A DNA stretch of 17,944 nt from Calditrichota bacterium (GTDB taxonomy: Bacteria; Zhuqueibacterota; Zhuqueibacteria; Residuimicrobiales; Krinioviventaceae): assembly GCA_003818595.1 (NCBI GenBank), contig RPQV01000016.1:1-17944 (forward strand). Reading direction: 5' to 3'. A program made the position numbers and the translations under genes. This document shows positions 8,001-15,172 of the stretch, piece by piece (the first letter of the stretch is position 1; each line of letters begins with the position of its first letter). The notes under the pieces were generated by a model. The model was given only the letters and a program-made list of their open reading frames with translations. It was not told the DNA's origin and did not search any database.

Positions 8001-8386
8001 CTATTGACCTTCATCCCGATTATGACAACGCCGCCAGTTGGCACACCTCTCAAAACATCCATGGAGAGCCCGGTTTTACAAATGTTTTTATTCGCCCTGA
8101 TTATGACCACTCTTTGCCGACGGCATTTATCCTGCTGCAAAACTATCCTAATCCGTTCAATTCAAGAACATTTATCTCATTTAGTCTGCCGGCAGAATCA
8201 TATGTCACGTTAAAAGTATTTGATATGATGGGTCGAGAAGTCGCAACGCTTGTCAATGAAAAGTTGGCAACCGGGAGTTACACGCGAAAATGGGATGCGT
8301 CGAATGTGTCAAGCGGCGTCTATTTTTATCGATTCAAGACAAATACGGGCGGTGAAAAAACAAAAAAGCTGCTTTTGATAAAATGA
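5015..8386 (+). CDS. Secreted CotH-kinase-like multidomain protein with lamin-tail and sorting domains (CotH1)
   Basis: 1123-residue exported protein. Order: signal peptide (about 1-39); chitobiase/beta-hexosaminidase C-terminal-like beta domain (45-128, YYTLDGSEP); CotH domain (about 176-575); first half of a second chitobiase-like domain (584-625, YYTLDGTDP); inserted beta-sandwich (about 640-815, DDGFIAYLNG, NVLAIHGLN); second half of that domain (826-860); lamin-tail domain (867-1020); type IX-like sorting domain (1043-1123, NYPNPFNS to LLLIK). Bacillus CotH is an atypical protein kinase phosphorylating spore-coat proteins. Here the GNWDW...KNY motif (421-429, D424) and WDYENTMG (D449 as likely metal-binding Asp) are kept, so kinase activity is plausible but untested. 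The start overlaps the stop of a small ORF and lacks a ribosome site. By eye more AT-rich than its paralogue at 11719. An adhesion or scaffold role is also possible. Confidence 0.88.
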   Translation: MTDHIENKKSQFLKKLVMTFFYCSVFYGQFIFPIRVVGQNNDTAVYFQPEHGFFSGQIQVTLTTGLGNGAIYYTLDGSEPASIINKSTRLYEAPLVINKTCCIRAAAILANGSKSQVMTQTFLFVDDIIRQDYQATLNAGFPSRWSSITPDYGMDPDIVNDSKYGARLKEALLAIPSLSITMNIDDLFGSNGIYANSEQTGAEWERPGSVELIFPDQREGFQINCGVRIQGGWFRQNNGTQKHSFRLVFKMEYGSSKLRYPLFGDDAADRFDTIVLRAGANDGYSWSDARYTEQYTRDEFGRRLHQGTANVSPHGMFAHLYLNGIYWGLYNPVERPDNSFSAIYHGGEKSSWDAINSGGLDEGSMDAWNLLLSKCRNGMSSLEGYMEIQGNNPDGTRNPNFPVLLDVQNYIDYMVVNMWGGNWDWPWKNYRIARDRTNASIGFQFYIWDYENTMGNNRDRSPLDMDRVAGLASMGSGVGEPHISLIQNENYRMLFADRIQKHFFNGGAFTPESLLENYRQLASEVEPAIIPESARWGDQHYSTDSLTLDDWFVERNWILNSYLPQRSDIVLAQFRKANLYPAIDAPVFQINGAVQHGGSVASTDLISINAAEGTVYYTLDGTDPRLSFSSSENFIMAPEDIQKHVLVPQAAISQIWKSAPGFDVTNWRLCQGKPGGVGYERDFGYDGYITLDVEDEMYSKNTSCYIRIPFNLSANMMDDLAFSTLRIRYDDGFIAYLNGTEVARKNFSGDPQWNSNAAVQNSDDAAVLLEDIDISQYISKLKEGMNVLAIHGLNERTTSSDFMISAMLAGQKKNSSSIPSSISPNAVEYSAPFALKQTSQIKARAYSNGRWSALDEAVFTLPSSQNNTIISEFHYHPLPQDSIDESEFEFIELQNVGSETQNLSFARFVQGINYLFPANTILRPNEYLIIASDEYYFNLRYGFFPSGAYSGQLDNGGERIVLVDASGDTLISFRYDDKSPWPESADGDGYSLVLAAIDLHPDYDNAASWHTSQNIHGEPGFTNVFIRPDYDHSLPTAFILLQNYPNPFNSRTFISFSLPAESYVTLKVFDMMGREVATLVNEKLATGSYTRKWDASNVSSGVYFYRFKTNTGGEKTKKLLLIK

Positions 8387-8410
8387 CGAAAATCCTATTG
8401 CTTTTATGAA

Positions 8411-8436
8411 TTCATACAATTACTTTACTGTATGAA
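8411..8436 (+). other. Stem-loop behind CotH1
   Basis: TTCATACA (8411-8418) and TGTATGAA (8429-8436) form a perfect 8-bp AT-rich stem with a 10-base loop, 25 bases past the CotH1 stop. No T-run follows. It may mark the 3' end of the first module's transcript but is too weak to call a terminator with confidence. Confidence 0.35.
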
Positions 8437-8486
8437 AACTGACGGGCAGTAGAGTTACCCAAAAGTTCCATCAAACATCGGCATCG

Positions 8487-8621
8487 AAGGAGGTGATCGT
8501 CTTGAATGGCCACAGACCTTTAAAGTTACCCTGGAATAGCCTCTTGAATCTGCGGATTTAAGAGGAATGAAGGTATCGATTTAAACGCCTACCTTTGAAT
8601 AGAACGATCACCCATGAGGAG
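8487..8621 (+). promoter_or_regulatory. Structured leader before the second CBM9-like gene
   Basis: Three features combine here. AAGGAGGTGATC (8487-8498) matches the full anti-Shine-Dalgarno complement of 16S rRNA over 12 bases but is 130 bases from the gene. An 11-bp hairpin (8540-8550 with 8555-8565, one G-U pair, loop TGCG) follows, then a 6-bp one (8570-8575 with 8590-8595). Finally ACGATCACC (8604-8612) is exactly complementary to GGTGATCGT (8492-8500), so the long Shine-Dalgarno can be masked by sequence lying 4 bases before the gene's own AGGAG (8617-8621). This resembles a leader with alternative structures, but it matches no riboswitch class I know. GATCACC belongs to the leader duplicated with copy 1, which lacks the upstream partner. 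Confidence 0.4.
8502..8561 (+). CDS. Possible 19-residue leader peptide with TTG start
   Basis: TTG at 8502 sits 8 bases after the AGGAGG core (8488-8493) of the long ribosome site and opens a frame of 19 codons (NGHRPLKLPW in its first half) ending at a TAA inside the 3' arm of the 8540-8565 hairpin. A ribosome translating it would melt that hairpin, as in attenuation leaders. The same frame is open back to 8436 with no better start, so it may instead be the tail of an eroded gene. The coding content alone is not convincing. Confidence 0.25.
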   Translation: MNGHRPLKLPWNSLLNLRI

Positions 8622-9739
8622 AATTAGCTATGAAACGAGTTTTTTTACTATGTCTTTTCCTGCTTGTCGCCGGTTTTCTGAATGCCGCGGATTTTGCCAT
8701 CGCCATCGATGCGGCAAAAGATGAATTCTATACGACCTTAACCGGTCCAACCGACGGCTGGATTCACATTCCCTTTGAAGCAAACAATAATAACGGCACC
8801 TGGGCAGAGCATGATGATGAATACGATCTGTCCGCCAATTTTTTCTGCGCGTGGGATGACACCTATTTTTATTTTTATGAAGAAGTGTGGGATGATGAAG
8901 TGGCCTGCATACGCGCCACAAATTATGAAAATGACTGCATGGAACTCAAATTCGATCCCGATCCATTGATGGGAGCGCCGACGTCAGGAAGCGGCGTCTA
9001 TGCCATGCGCATAACCGCTTTTGATTCCAGTGATTTTGAAGGTGAGCTTTCCGGAGTTGATAATATGTATCCAGAAGGTAATACTGACATTACCGGATTC
9101 CGCTATGTTCCTGGTGAAGACTATGCACGAGCCGAGACCGAACTGGGTTACAATGTCGAAGGTCGCATTCCGTGGGAGCATATTTATTTCACCCAGGACG
9201 CCCGTGGTCCGGTGACTGCCGCTGCCGGCAATATCTTCGGCATGGCGGTTATGAACCATGAGAACGATTACACCGAAGGTCGTTACGGCTCGATTGAATG
9301 GGCGTCGCACATGGACGATGCTGTGTGGAATAACGTCAATCTTCACGGCACGGTGACCTTTCTCGAAGGCAACAAATTGAGTCTGTCGACCATGAACACC
9401 ATCACCGGCATCGACACCAACACCATTAACTATACGCCCCAGAATGTCGGTGTGGCACAAAAGCTTCTCGCGCCGGTCAACTACACGCTTGCGCAGAACT
9501 ATCCCAATCCGTTCAATCCACTCACCACCATCGAGTTCACCCTGCCGCATCAGGCTCAGGTGACGGTGAAGGTGTTTGATTTGTTGGGTAATGAGATCGC
9601 CATCCTGGTGGATGAGCTGAAAACCGCGGGCAGACATTCGGTTGTCTTTGACGGAATGGATCACCCCAGCGGCGTCTATTTGTACCAGATAAACAACGGT
9701 CAGGAAATTCTCACCAAAAAGATGATGCTGATCAAGTAA
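8606..9739 (+). repeat. Duplicated gene unit, copy 2 (leader plus CBM9-like gene)
   Basis: Counterpart of 3697-4830. The conserved stretch begins at GATCACCC in the leader, includes the AGGAG ribosome site with the same 8-base spacing and the ATGAAACGA gene start, and ends at the stop codon. The following genes differ: an SGNH/TPR gene here, a small ORF in copy 1. Confidence 0.8.
8630..9739 (+). CDS. Secreted CBM9-like domain protein with type IX-type sorting domain (copy 2)
   Basis: 369-residue paralogue of the protein at 3721. Its signal peptide is cleaner (1-20, cut near NAA-D). The CBM9/DOMON-like beta-sandwich runs from 21 to about 258, with conserved cysteines 73, 93 and 103 and the blocks CAWDDTYFYFYEEV, LKFDPDP, NMYPEGN, FRYVPGEDYAR and GSIEWAS. 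The sorting domain runs from 290 (NYPNPFNP) to the final MMLIK. Most differences from copy 1 are conservative; indels include a two-residue gap near 55 and one extra residue before NYPNPFNP. A strong stem-loop 18 bases past the stop separates it from the operon that follows. AGGAG (8617-8621) is 8 bases before the ATG. Likely an abundant exported sugar-binding or structural protein; its ligand is unknown. Close similarity between copies argues both are functional and under selection. Confidence 0.87.
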   Translation: MKRVFLLCLFLLVAGFLNAADFAIAIDAAKDEFYTTLTGPTDGWIHIPFEANNNNGTWAEHDDEYDLSANFFCAWDDTYFYFYEEVWDDEVACIRATNYENDCMELKFDPDPLMGAPTSGSGVYAMRITAFDSSDFEGELSGVDNMYPEGNTDITGFRYVPGEDYARAETELGYNVEGRIPWEHIYFTQDARGPVTAAAGNIFGMAVMNHENDYTEGRYGSIEWASHMDDAVWNNVNLHGTVTFLEGNKLSLSTMNTITGIDTNTINYTPQNVGVAQKLLAPVNYTLAQNYPNPFNPLTTIEFTLPHQAQVTVKVFDLLGNEIAILVDELKTAGRHSVVFDGMDHPSGVYLYQINNGQEILTKKMMLIK

Positions 9740-9757
9740 GGAAATATCGATTTATCC

Positions 9758-9790
9758 GCGCCTGCCTGAATCAATAAAGCTGGCAGGCGC
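9758..9790 (+). terminator. Strong stem-loop between the CBM9-like and SGNH/TPR genes, attenuator or terminator
   Basis: GCGCCTGCC (9758-9766) and GGCAGGCGC (9782-9790) form a perfect 9-bp GC-rich stem with a 15-base loop, followed by ACTCTTTTC. It ends 9 bases before the ATG of the SGNH/TPR gene, which has no ribosome site there. It could terminate most transcripts of the upstream gene, letting a minority continue, or regulate initiation of the next gene. The T-rich tail is short, so termination is probably partial. Confidence 0.55.
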
Positions 9791-9799
9791 ACTCTTTTC

Positions 9800-11722
9800 A
9801 TGCACAAACGAAAAATCAAAGACCTGACACAAAAAACGCCGTCTCCGCATCGGTTGTCACCTGCAAAGCGCCGCCTGTTTACCGCCGTTTTGCTCCTCGT
9901 GCCGATCATTTTTCTGAGTCTGACCGAAATCATCCTCCGCCTCAATCATTATGGGGGAGAGGATCGCCTTTTCCTATCCATTCCCGATGCTCAATCGCCC
10001 TATTACGGCATTAATACCGAAATCGGTAAACGTTATTTCAGCCGCCTCGATTTTTCCCCAACGCCCCGCAAAGATCTTTTTCTGAAAGAGAAACCGGCGA
10101 ATGGTTATCGCATCTTTGTGCTCGGCGGTTCTTCTGCGGCGGGTTTTCCGTATGGGAATAACATTACATTTCCCCGCATTCTGCATCGTAGACTGCAGGA
10201 AACCTTTCCCGATAAAAAGATCGAAGTCGTCAATATGGCGATGACGGCCATCTGCAGTTATACTCTGCTCGATTTCATGGATGAAATTCTGCAGTGTAAA
10301 CCCGATCTGTTGTTGATTTATGCAGGTCACAATGAGTTTTACGGCGCGCTCGGCGTTGCTTCGGTCGAATCGTTGGGACGCATGCGCGGTTTGGTGCTCG
10401 CTTCGCTCAAACTGCGCCACCTCAAATTGTATCTGCTCATGCGCGATGTCATCCGCTCTATCAAAGGCATGCGCGCCGCCTCACATCCATCACCGGCCGA
10501 TCCCTTTCAGACGGTTATGGCGCGCATTGCCGAGAATCCCGAGATTCCCTTGGGCAGCAGGCGCTATCAACAGGGTCTGCGGCAGTTTGAGAAAAATATG
10601 GATGCCCTCATGAGAAAGGCAGCCAAAGCGAAGGTGCCGGTCGTCCTCAGCGAGTTGGTGAGCAATGTCAGGGATCAGCAGCCGTTCATTTCTCTACCCG
10701 CAAAAGGATCGCCGTCAGCTGCAGACGTGTATCGCCAGGCTCAGGACAAAGAACGAATGGGTGAATATGAGTCCGCACGCCGGCTCTATCTGCAGGCGAA
10801 AGACCTTGACGCGCTGCGTTTTCGCGCGCCTGAGGATTTCAATCGCATCCTCCATCGGCTGTCTGAACGCCATGCGGCGCCCCTTGTGCCGATGCAATCG
10901 ATTTTTGAACAGGTTTCACCCAACCACATCATCGGCCAGGGCTTGATGACCGAGCATCTGCATCCAAATATCGACGGCTATTTTATCATGGCCGATGCCT
11001 TTTATCGGCTCCTGCGAGACCGCCGAATGATTAAAGCCGATTGGAAGTTGGTCAGGCCCATGCAGGACTATCGGCGCCATTGGGGATATACTCAACTCGA
11101 CAGCGTATATGCTGCGCTGACTATCGCTCACTTGAAAAGCGGCTGGCCGTTTCATCCTGCTGATCAGCCCAACCGTTTTTTCGAGCTCTTCCAGCCGAAG
11201 AGTAGGGAAGAAGCGGTGGTGAAGAACATTCTGCTGACTGGATCGCAGACGCTGGAGCAGGGTCATTTGGAACTGGCCGCATTTTATGAACAAAAGGGAG
11301 AGTTCGAAAAGGCTTATCGCGAGTATCTGGCATTGACGTTTATCGTTCCCTATCTGGATCTGTTTTATCAGCCGATGATTGAGCTGTTGATGAAACAACA
11401 GGAATATTCTCTCGCGCTCAGCGTGCTCTATGACGCCTTGAAGTATCAGGACTCGGCCTTTGTCTATAAATGGATCGGCCAAATTTATCTGGTGACCGGC
11501 GAGACTAGGCGCGGACTGCGGGTGTTGGAAGAGGCGTTAAAGCGCGACCCCCATGACGCACAAGCGATGTACAATACCTGCCGAGGTTACTTTAATTTGG
11601 GCGATATAGCGCATGGAGATCCTTGGTTTTTGAAATTCAAGTCGCTGGTTCCCAATGCTCCGGAGATCGTGGAGCTTGAGCAACTGCGGCTGCAGATTCT
11701 CAATCGACCGCGCAATCAATGA
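9800..11722 (+). CDS. SGNH/GDSL-hydrolase-like protein with N-terminal membrane anchor and TPR tail
   Basis: 640-residue protein: basic N-terminus, one membrane helix (about 26-47), an SGNH-like domain (about 104-400) and tetratricopeptide-like repeats (about 490-635). The hydrolase landmarks are visible: FVLGGSSAAG (106-115) with the nucleophile-type serine at S111/S112, GHNEFYG (176-182) as the GxND-like block, and EHLHP (385-389). The last has Glu where the classical block reads DxxHP; from memory related TPR/GDSL proteins often have EHVH. Such enzymes remove or move acyl groups on polysaccharides or lipids; the substrate here is unknown. The domain probably sits in the periplasm. The ATG lacks a ribosome site and lies 9 bases after a strong stem-loop, and no better start precedes the membrane helix. 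The stop overlaps the start of CotH2 (ATGA), so the two are translated together. Confidence 0.85.
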   Translation: MHKRKIKDLTQKTPSPHRLSPAKRRLFTAVLLLVPIIFLSLTEIILRLNHYGGEDRLFLSIPDAQSPYYGINTEIGKRYFSRLDFSPTPRKDLFLKEKPANGYRIFVLGGSSAAGFPYGNNITFPRILHRRLQETFPDKKIEVVNMAMTAICSYTLLDFMDEILQCKPDLLLIYAGHNEFYGALGVASVESLGRMRGLVLASLKLRHLKLYLLMRDVIRSIKGMRAASHPSPADPFQTVMARIAENPEIPLGSRRYQQGLRQFEKNMDALMRKAAKAKVPVVLSELVSNVRDQQPFISLPAKGSPSAADVYRQAQDKERMGEYESARRLYLQAKDLDALRFRAPEDFNRILHRLSERHAAPLVPMQSIFEQVSPNHIIGQGLMTEHLHPNIDGYFIMADAFYRLLRDRRMIKADWKLVRPMQDYRRHWGYTQLDSVYAALTIAHLKSGWPFHPADQPNRFFELFQPKSREEAVVKNILLTGSQTLEQGHLELAAFYEQKGEFEKAYREYLALTFIVPYLDLFYQPMIELLMKQQEYSLALSVLYDALKYQDSAFVYKWIGQIYLVTGETRRGLRVLEEALKRDPHDAQAMYNTCRGYFNLGDIAHGDPWFLKFKSLVPNAPEIVELEQLRLQILNRPRNQ

Positions 11723-14700
11723 GTGAATATTCGGTTGCCATCAGCCGATCATTACAACGGAAAGTATTGATGAAGTCATTCGTTCATTTTCTTTTTCTGA
11801 TGTTAATTGTCCTGCTTAACGAAATCAGCACTGCGCAGGGTGAACCGGAAGCCGAGGAACATCTCATTTTCTCCCACAGCCGGGGATTCTATCGCGAAAA
11901 TTTCAACCTCACGCTCTCGTCCGCGACGCCGGGAGTTGAGATTCGCTACACATTGGATGGGACAGATCCGTCCCTATCGGCCAAAGCCTTCAAAGGCATT
12001 TCGCCGCTGCAGATGATCATTGATCCCGCCGATACGACGAGCCATGATCTGGCGCCTGGTGTTTGCGTGCGGGCAGTCGTCATGCAGAATGGTGCCGCGA
12101 TTTCTGCGGTCAAAGCGCACACTTTTATTTTTGTCGAACGAGCCGCAGAGCTTTCCCCTGATGGCAAACGCCCAGGCCCCGGTTGGCCGACGCAGCGGAT
12201 GAGCGGCGATCAGCAGTGGATCAATTACGGTCTGGATGCGAGTGTTCATCGTTCCGCATTTTATCGCGACAAATTTGTGCCGGCTCTGTTGGATATCCCC
12301 ACAATTTCCGTTGTCATGGATTTAAAAGATTTATTCAATGCGCAGCGTGGAATTTATGTCAATGCCGGGCAGCATAGCATTGACTGGGAGCGGCCGTGCT
12401 CGCTGGAATTGCTCGATCCCCAGGGCGGCGATGGATTTCAGATCAACGCCGGCATCCGAATTCGCGGCGGTTACAGCCGTTCGAATCAAAATCCCAAGCA
12501 TGCCTTCCGCTTTTTTTTCCGTCAGCTATACGGCGAAGGGAAATTGAAATACCCCTTGTTCGGCGATGAAGGCGTCGACGAGTTCGACAGCATCGATCTG
12601 CGAACCAGTCAGAACTATTCCTGGAGTTTTGACGGTTCCGACTTGAACACCATGAATCGAGATGTTTTTTCGCGTGACAGTCAGCGGGATCTCGGCCAGC
12701 CGTACACGCGCAGCCGTTATTATCATCTTTATATCAATGGAACTTATTGGGGTTTGTTCCAGACGCAGGAACGATCAGAAGCCTCATTCGGCGCCAGTTA
12801 TTGGGGAGGAATCGCAGAAGATTACGATGTCATCAAAGTCGCCGCCGATATGGGATATGTCATCGAGGCGACGGACGGCACGCTCGATGCGTGGAGACGC
12901 CTCTGGGAGACCGCACGCGATGGATTTTTGAATGATTCCTCTTATTATTATGTCCAGGGATGCTCTCCGAAAGGCGTTCGTGATCCGCAGCTTCCGGTAC
13001 TGCTGGACCTTGATAATTTAATTGATTATTTGCTTGTCACCTATATCGCCGGCAATTATGATGCGCCGGTGTCTTCATTTTTGGGCAATACCAGCCCCAA
13101 TAACTTTTACACTCTCTGTCGACGCGGCGGCGATCAGGGTTTTCTGTTTTTTCAGCACGATGCGGAGCATACGATGCGCAATGATCCCAATGGCGTCGAT
13201 CGCACCGGTCCCTATCCGGCAGGTTCCACTTTTGATAAATCCAATCCTCAATGGCTGCATCAGAGGCTGATGGAACATCCTCATTATCGCTCCCGCTTTG
13301 CCGACCATGTGAATCGCCATTTTTTCAGAGACGGCGCGCTGACGCCGGCGGTCAATATCAAGCGCTTTCTCGACCGCAAAGAAGAGATTGACCTGGCTAT
13401 CATCGCTGAATCCGCGCGTTGGGGAGATTCGCGGCGCGAGCCGGCATTCACGCGCGATAAAGAGTGGCTCAGTGCGATCAACTGGATCGTTGACAGTTTC
13501 TTTCCCACCCGCACTCAGGTGGTTTTGAATCAATTGAAAAATAAAGGATGGTTTCCAATCACCTCGGTGCCGCAGGTCAATTTACCTCCCGGCCGGGTGG
13601 CCAAAGGCTCACTGCTGCAGCTGTATTCCCCTGTCGGCAAAATCTACTATTGTGTGGACGGATCGGATCCGTTCGTCCCCAGCGTGTCGCAAACGAGCAT
13701 GAAGACTCTGATCGCAGAATCGGCGGTGAAATATGTCACCGTGCCGTCAGCCTTCATTGACTTTAATTGGCGTCGGCTGGACAATTATGATCTTTCGTCA
13801 TGGATTCGTGGAACCGGCGCAGCAGGGTATGAAAGAAGCAGCGGTTATGAATCACAGATCAGAATCGATGTTGGCGAGCAGATGTACAATCTGCAGACCT
13901 CCTGCTATATGCGCATTCCGTTCCAGGTCAATTTAGCCGAACTAAAAAAGGATAATCTCATCCTGCTCAAGGTTAAATACGATGATGGATTTATTGCCTA
14001 TTTGAACGGCTGGAAGGTCGCCGAATCGTTGTCGCCGAGCCCCATCGAATGGAATTCTGCCGCCACCGCCAATCACGAGTCTTCTGATTGGGAATTGTTC
14101 AGCCTGACTGCTAACGCGAACCGATTTATTGACGGTGATAATTTTCTGGCTCTGCACGCGTTGAATGTCAGCGCCGGGAGCTCGGATTTCATTATCTCTG
14201 CCGAATTGAGTTCCGGCAAGATCACGAATTCAGGATCGCTGTCTCCTGCGGCCATCGAATATGTCCAGCCGTTGACGCTCTCTCGATCCACGCAGGTCAA
14301 GGCGCGCACGGTTCTGACCGATGATTGGAGCGCTCTGACTGCGGCAGATTATTATGTGCTCGAAGGCTTGGACAATCTGCGCATCACTGAAATACATTAC
14401 CATCCCATGGCGCAGGAACTGGAAGCCGATGATGGCGAAGAGTTTGAGTTTATCGAATTGAAGAACATTGGCGAGACGCCGTTGCAGTTGGACGGAGTGA
14501 CCATTTCCAGCGGAGTTGATTACATCTTTCCATCGGACACGGAATTGGCGCCGGGCCAATTCACCGTCATTGCGGCAAACAGCGATGCCTTTGAACTCCG
14601 TTATCATTTTCGACCGCAAGGACAGTACCAGGGTCAGCTCAATAACAGCGGCGAAATTTTGGCATTGAATGATGCGGCCGGTGATACCTTGATACGCATC

Positions 14701-15156
14701 AGCTATGATGATCAGTATCCTTGGCCGAATTCCGCCGATGGCGCCGGATATTCGCTGGTGACGCGCCAAATTGATCCCTACATTGATCAGGATGACGCCC
14801 GGCAATGGACAGCTTCCAGCATTTCCGGAGGAACCCCGGGGAGAGATGATGCGGTCGCGGCGGCTGTACAAGAACCAAAGAGTGATGATTTGTTCGATTT
14901 TGCGCTCGATGCCAATTATCCCAATCCGTTCAATAGCCGAACGACCATCACCTTTTATCTGCCTCGCGTCGGGCATGCGCGCCTGGCGATTATCAATCTC
15001 CTGGGTCAGCAGGTCGACCTGCTCATCGATCAGCAGTTGGACAGCGGTCGTCATCGCGTGCAGTGGGACGGTTCTCACTTGGCCGCGGGCGTTTATTTCT
15101 ATCGCCTGCAGTGCGATGACGGCAGCCTGTTCCGAAAATTAACCCTGCTCAAATAA
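11719..15156 (+). CDS. Secreted CotH-kinase-like multidomain protein with lamin-tail and sorting domains (CotH2)
   Basis: 1145-residue paralogue of CotH1 with the same order: signal peptide, chitobiase-like domain (about 48-135, RYTLDGTDP), CotH domain (about 190-605), split second chitobiase-like domain (617-650 and 844-880) enclosing a beta-sandwich (DDGFIAYLNG), lamin-tail domain (886-1040) and sorting domain (1066-1145, NYPNPFNS to LTLLK). Its CotH signature differs from CotH1: GNYDAP (445-450, D448) then a longer NNFY-containing loop, and HDAEHTM (480-486, D481) in place of WDYENTMG. This looks like another CotH subgroup, so the targets may differ. ATG at 11719 overlaps the previous stop; a second in-frame ATG at 11770 (MKSFVHFLFL) begins directly at the signal peptide behind a weak GGAAAG and may be the true start. 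Kinase activity is plausible, not shown. Confidence 0.88.
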   Translation: MSEYSVAISRSLQRKVLMKSFVHFLFLMLIVLLNEISTAQGEPEAEEHLIFSHSRGFYRENFNLTLSSATPGVEIRYTLDGTDPSLSAKAFKGISPLQMIIDPADTTSHDLAPGVCVRAVVMQNGAAISAVKAHTFIFVERAAELSPDGKRPGPGWPTQRMSGDQQWINYGLDASVHRSAFYRDKFVPALLDIPTISVVMDLKDLFNAQRGIYVNAGQHSIDWERPCSLELLDPQGGDGFQINAGIRIRGGYSRSNQNPKHAFRFFFRQLYGEGKLKYPLFGDEGVDEFDSIDLRTSQNYSWSFDGSDLNTMNRDVFSRDSQRDLGQPYTRSRYYHLYINGTYWGLFQTQERSEASFGASYWGGIAEDYDVIKVAADMGYVIEATDGTLDAWRRLWETARDGFLNDSSYYYVQGCSPKGVRDPQLPVLLDLDNLIDYLLVTYIAGNYDAPVSSFLGNTSPNNFYTLCRRGGDQGFLFFQHDAEHTMRNDPNGVDRTGPYPAGSTFDKSNPQWLHQRLMEHPHYRSRFADHVNRHFFRDGALTPAVNIKRFLDRKEEIDLAIIAESARWGDSRREPAFTRDKEWLSAINWIVDSFFPTRTQVVLNQLKNKGWFPITSVPQVNLPPGRVAKGSLLQLYSPVGKIYYCVDGSDPFVPSVSQTSMKTLIAESAVKYVTVPSAFIDFNWRRLDNYDLSSWIRGTGAAGYERSSGYESQIRIDVGEQMYNLQTSCYMRIPFQVNLAELKKDNLILLKVKYDDGFIAYLNGWKVAESLSPSPIEWNSAATANHESSDWELFSLTANANRFIDGDNFLALHALNVSAGSSDFIISAELSSGKITNSGSLSPAAIEYVQPLTLSRSTQVKARTVLTDDWSALTAADYYVLEGLDNLRITEIHYHPMAQELEADDGEEFEFIELKNIGETPLQLDGVTISSGVDYIFPSDTELAPGQFTVIAANSDAFELRYHFRPQGQYQGQLNNSGEILALNDAAGDTLIRISYDDQYPWPNSADGAGYSLVTRQIDPYIDQDDARQWTASSISGGTPGRDDAVAAAVQEPKSDDLFDFALDANYPNPFNSRTTITFYLPRVGHARLAIINLLGQQVDLLIDQQLDSGRHRVQWDGSHLAAGVYFYRLQCDDGSLFRKLTLLK

Positions 15157-15172
15157 CGTAAGGGCGAAGGAA

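Noticed and set aside
8487..8498. Possible 16S rRNA fragment or antisense rRNA, because the sequence is the exact complement of the 16S 3' end
   Set aside because: Only 12 bases match and no rRNA surrounds it; a strong ribosome binding site explains it better.
9021..9215. Internal alternative-frame small genes within the CBM9-like gene copies
   Set aside because: Frames are not conserved between the two copies and have no ribosome sites.
5015..15156. Defence or CRISPR-type system in the repetitive giant genes
   Set aside because: No regular repeats with spacers, no nuclease, Cas, toxin or transposase domains; similarity between the giant genes is explained by paralogous domains.
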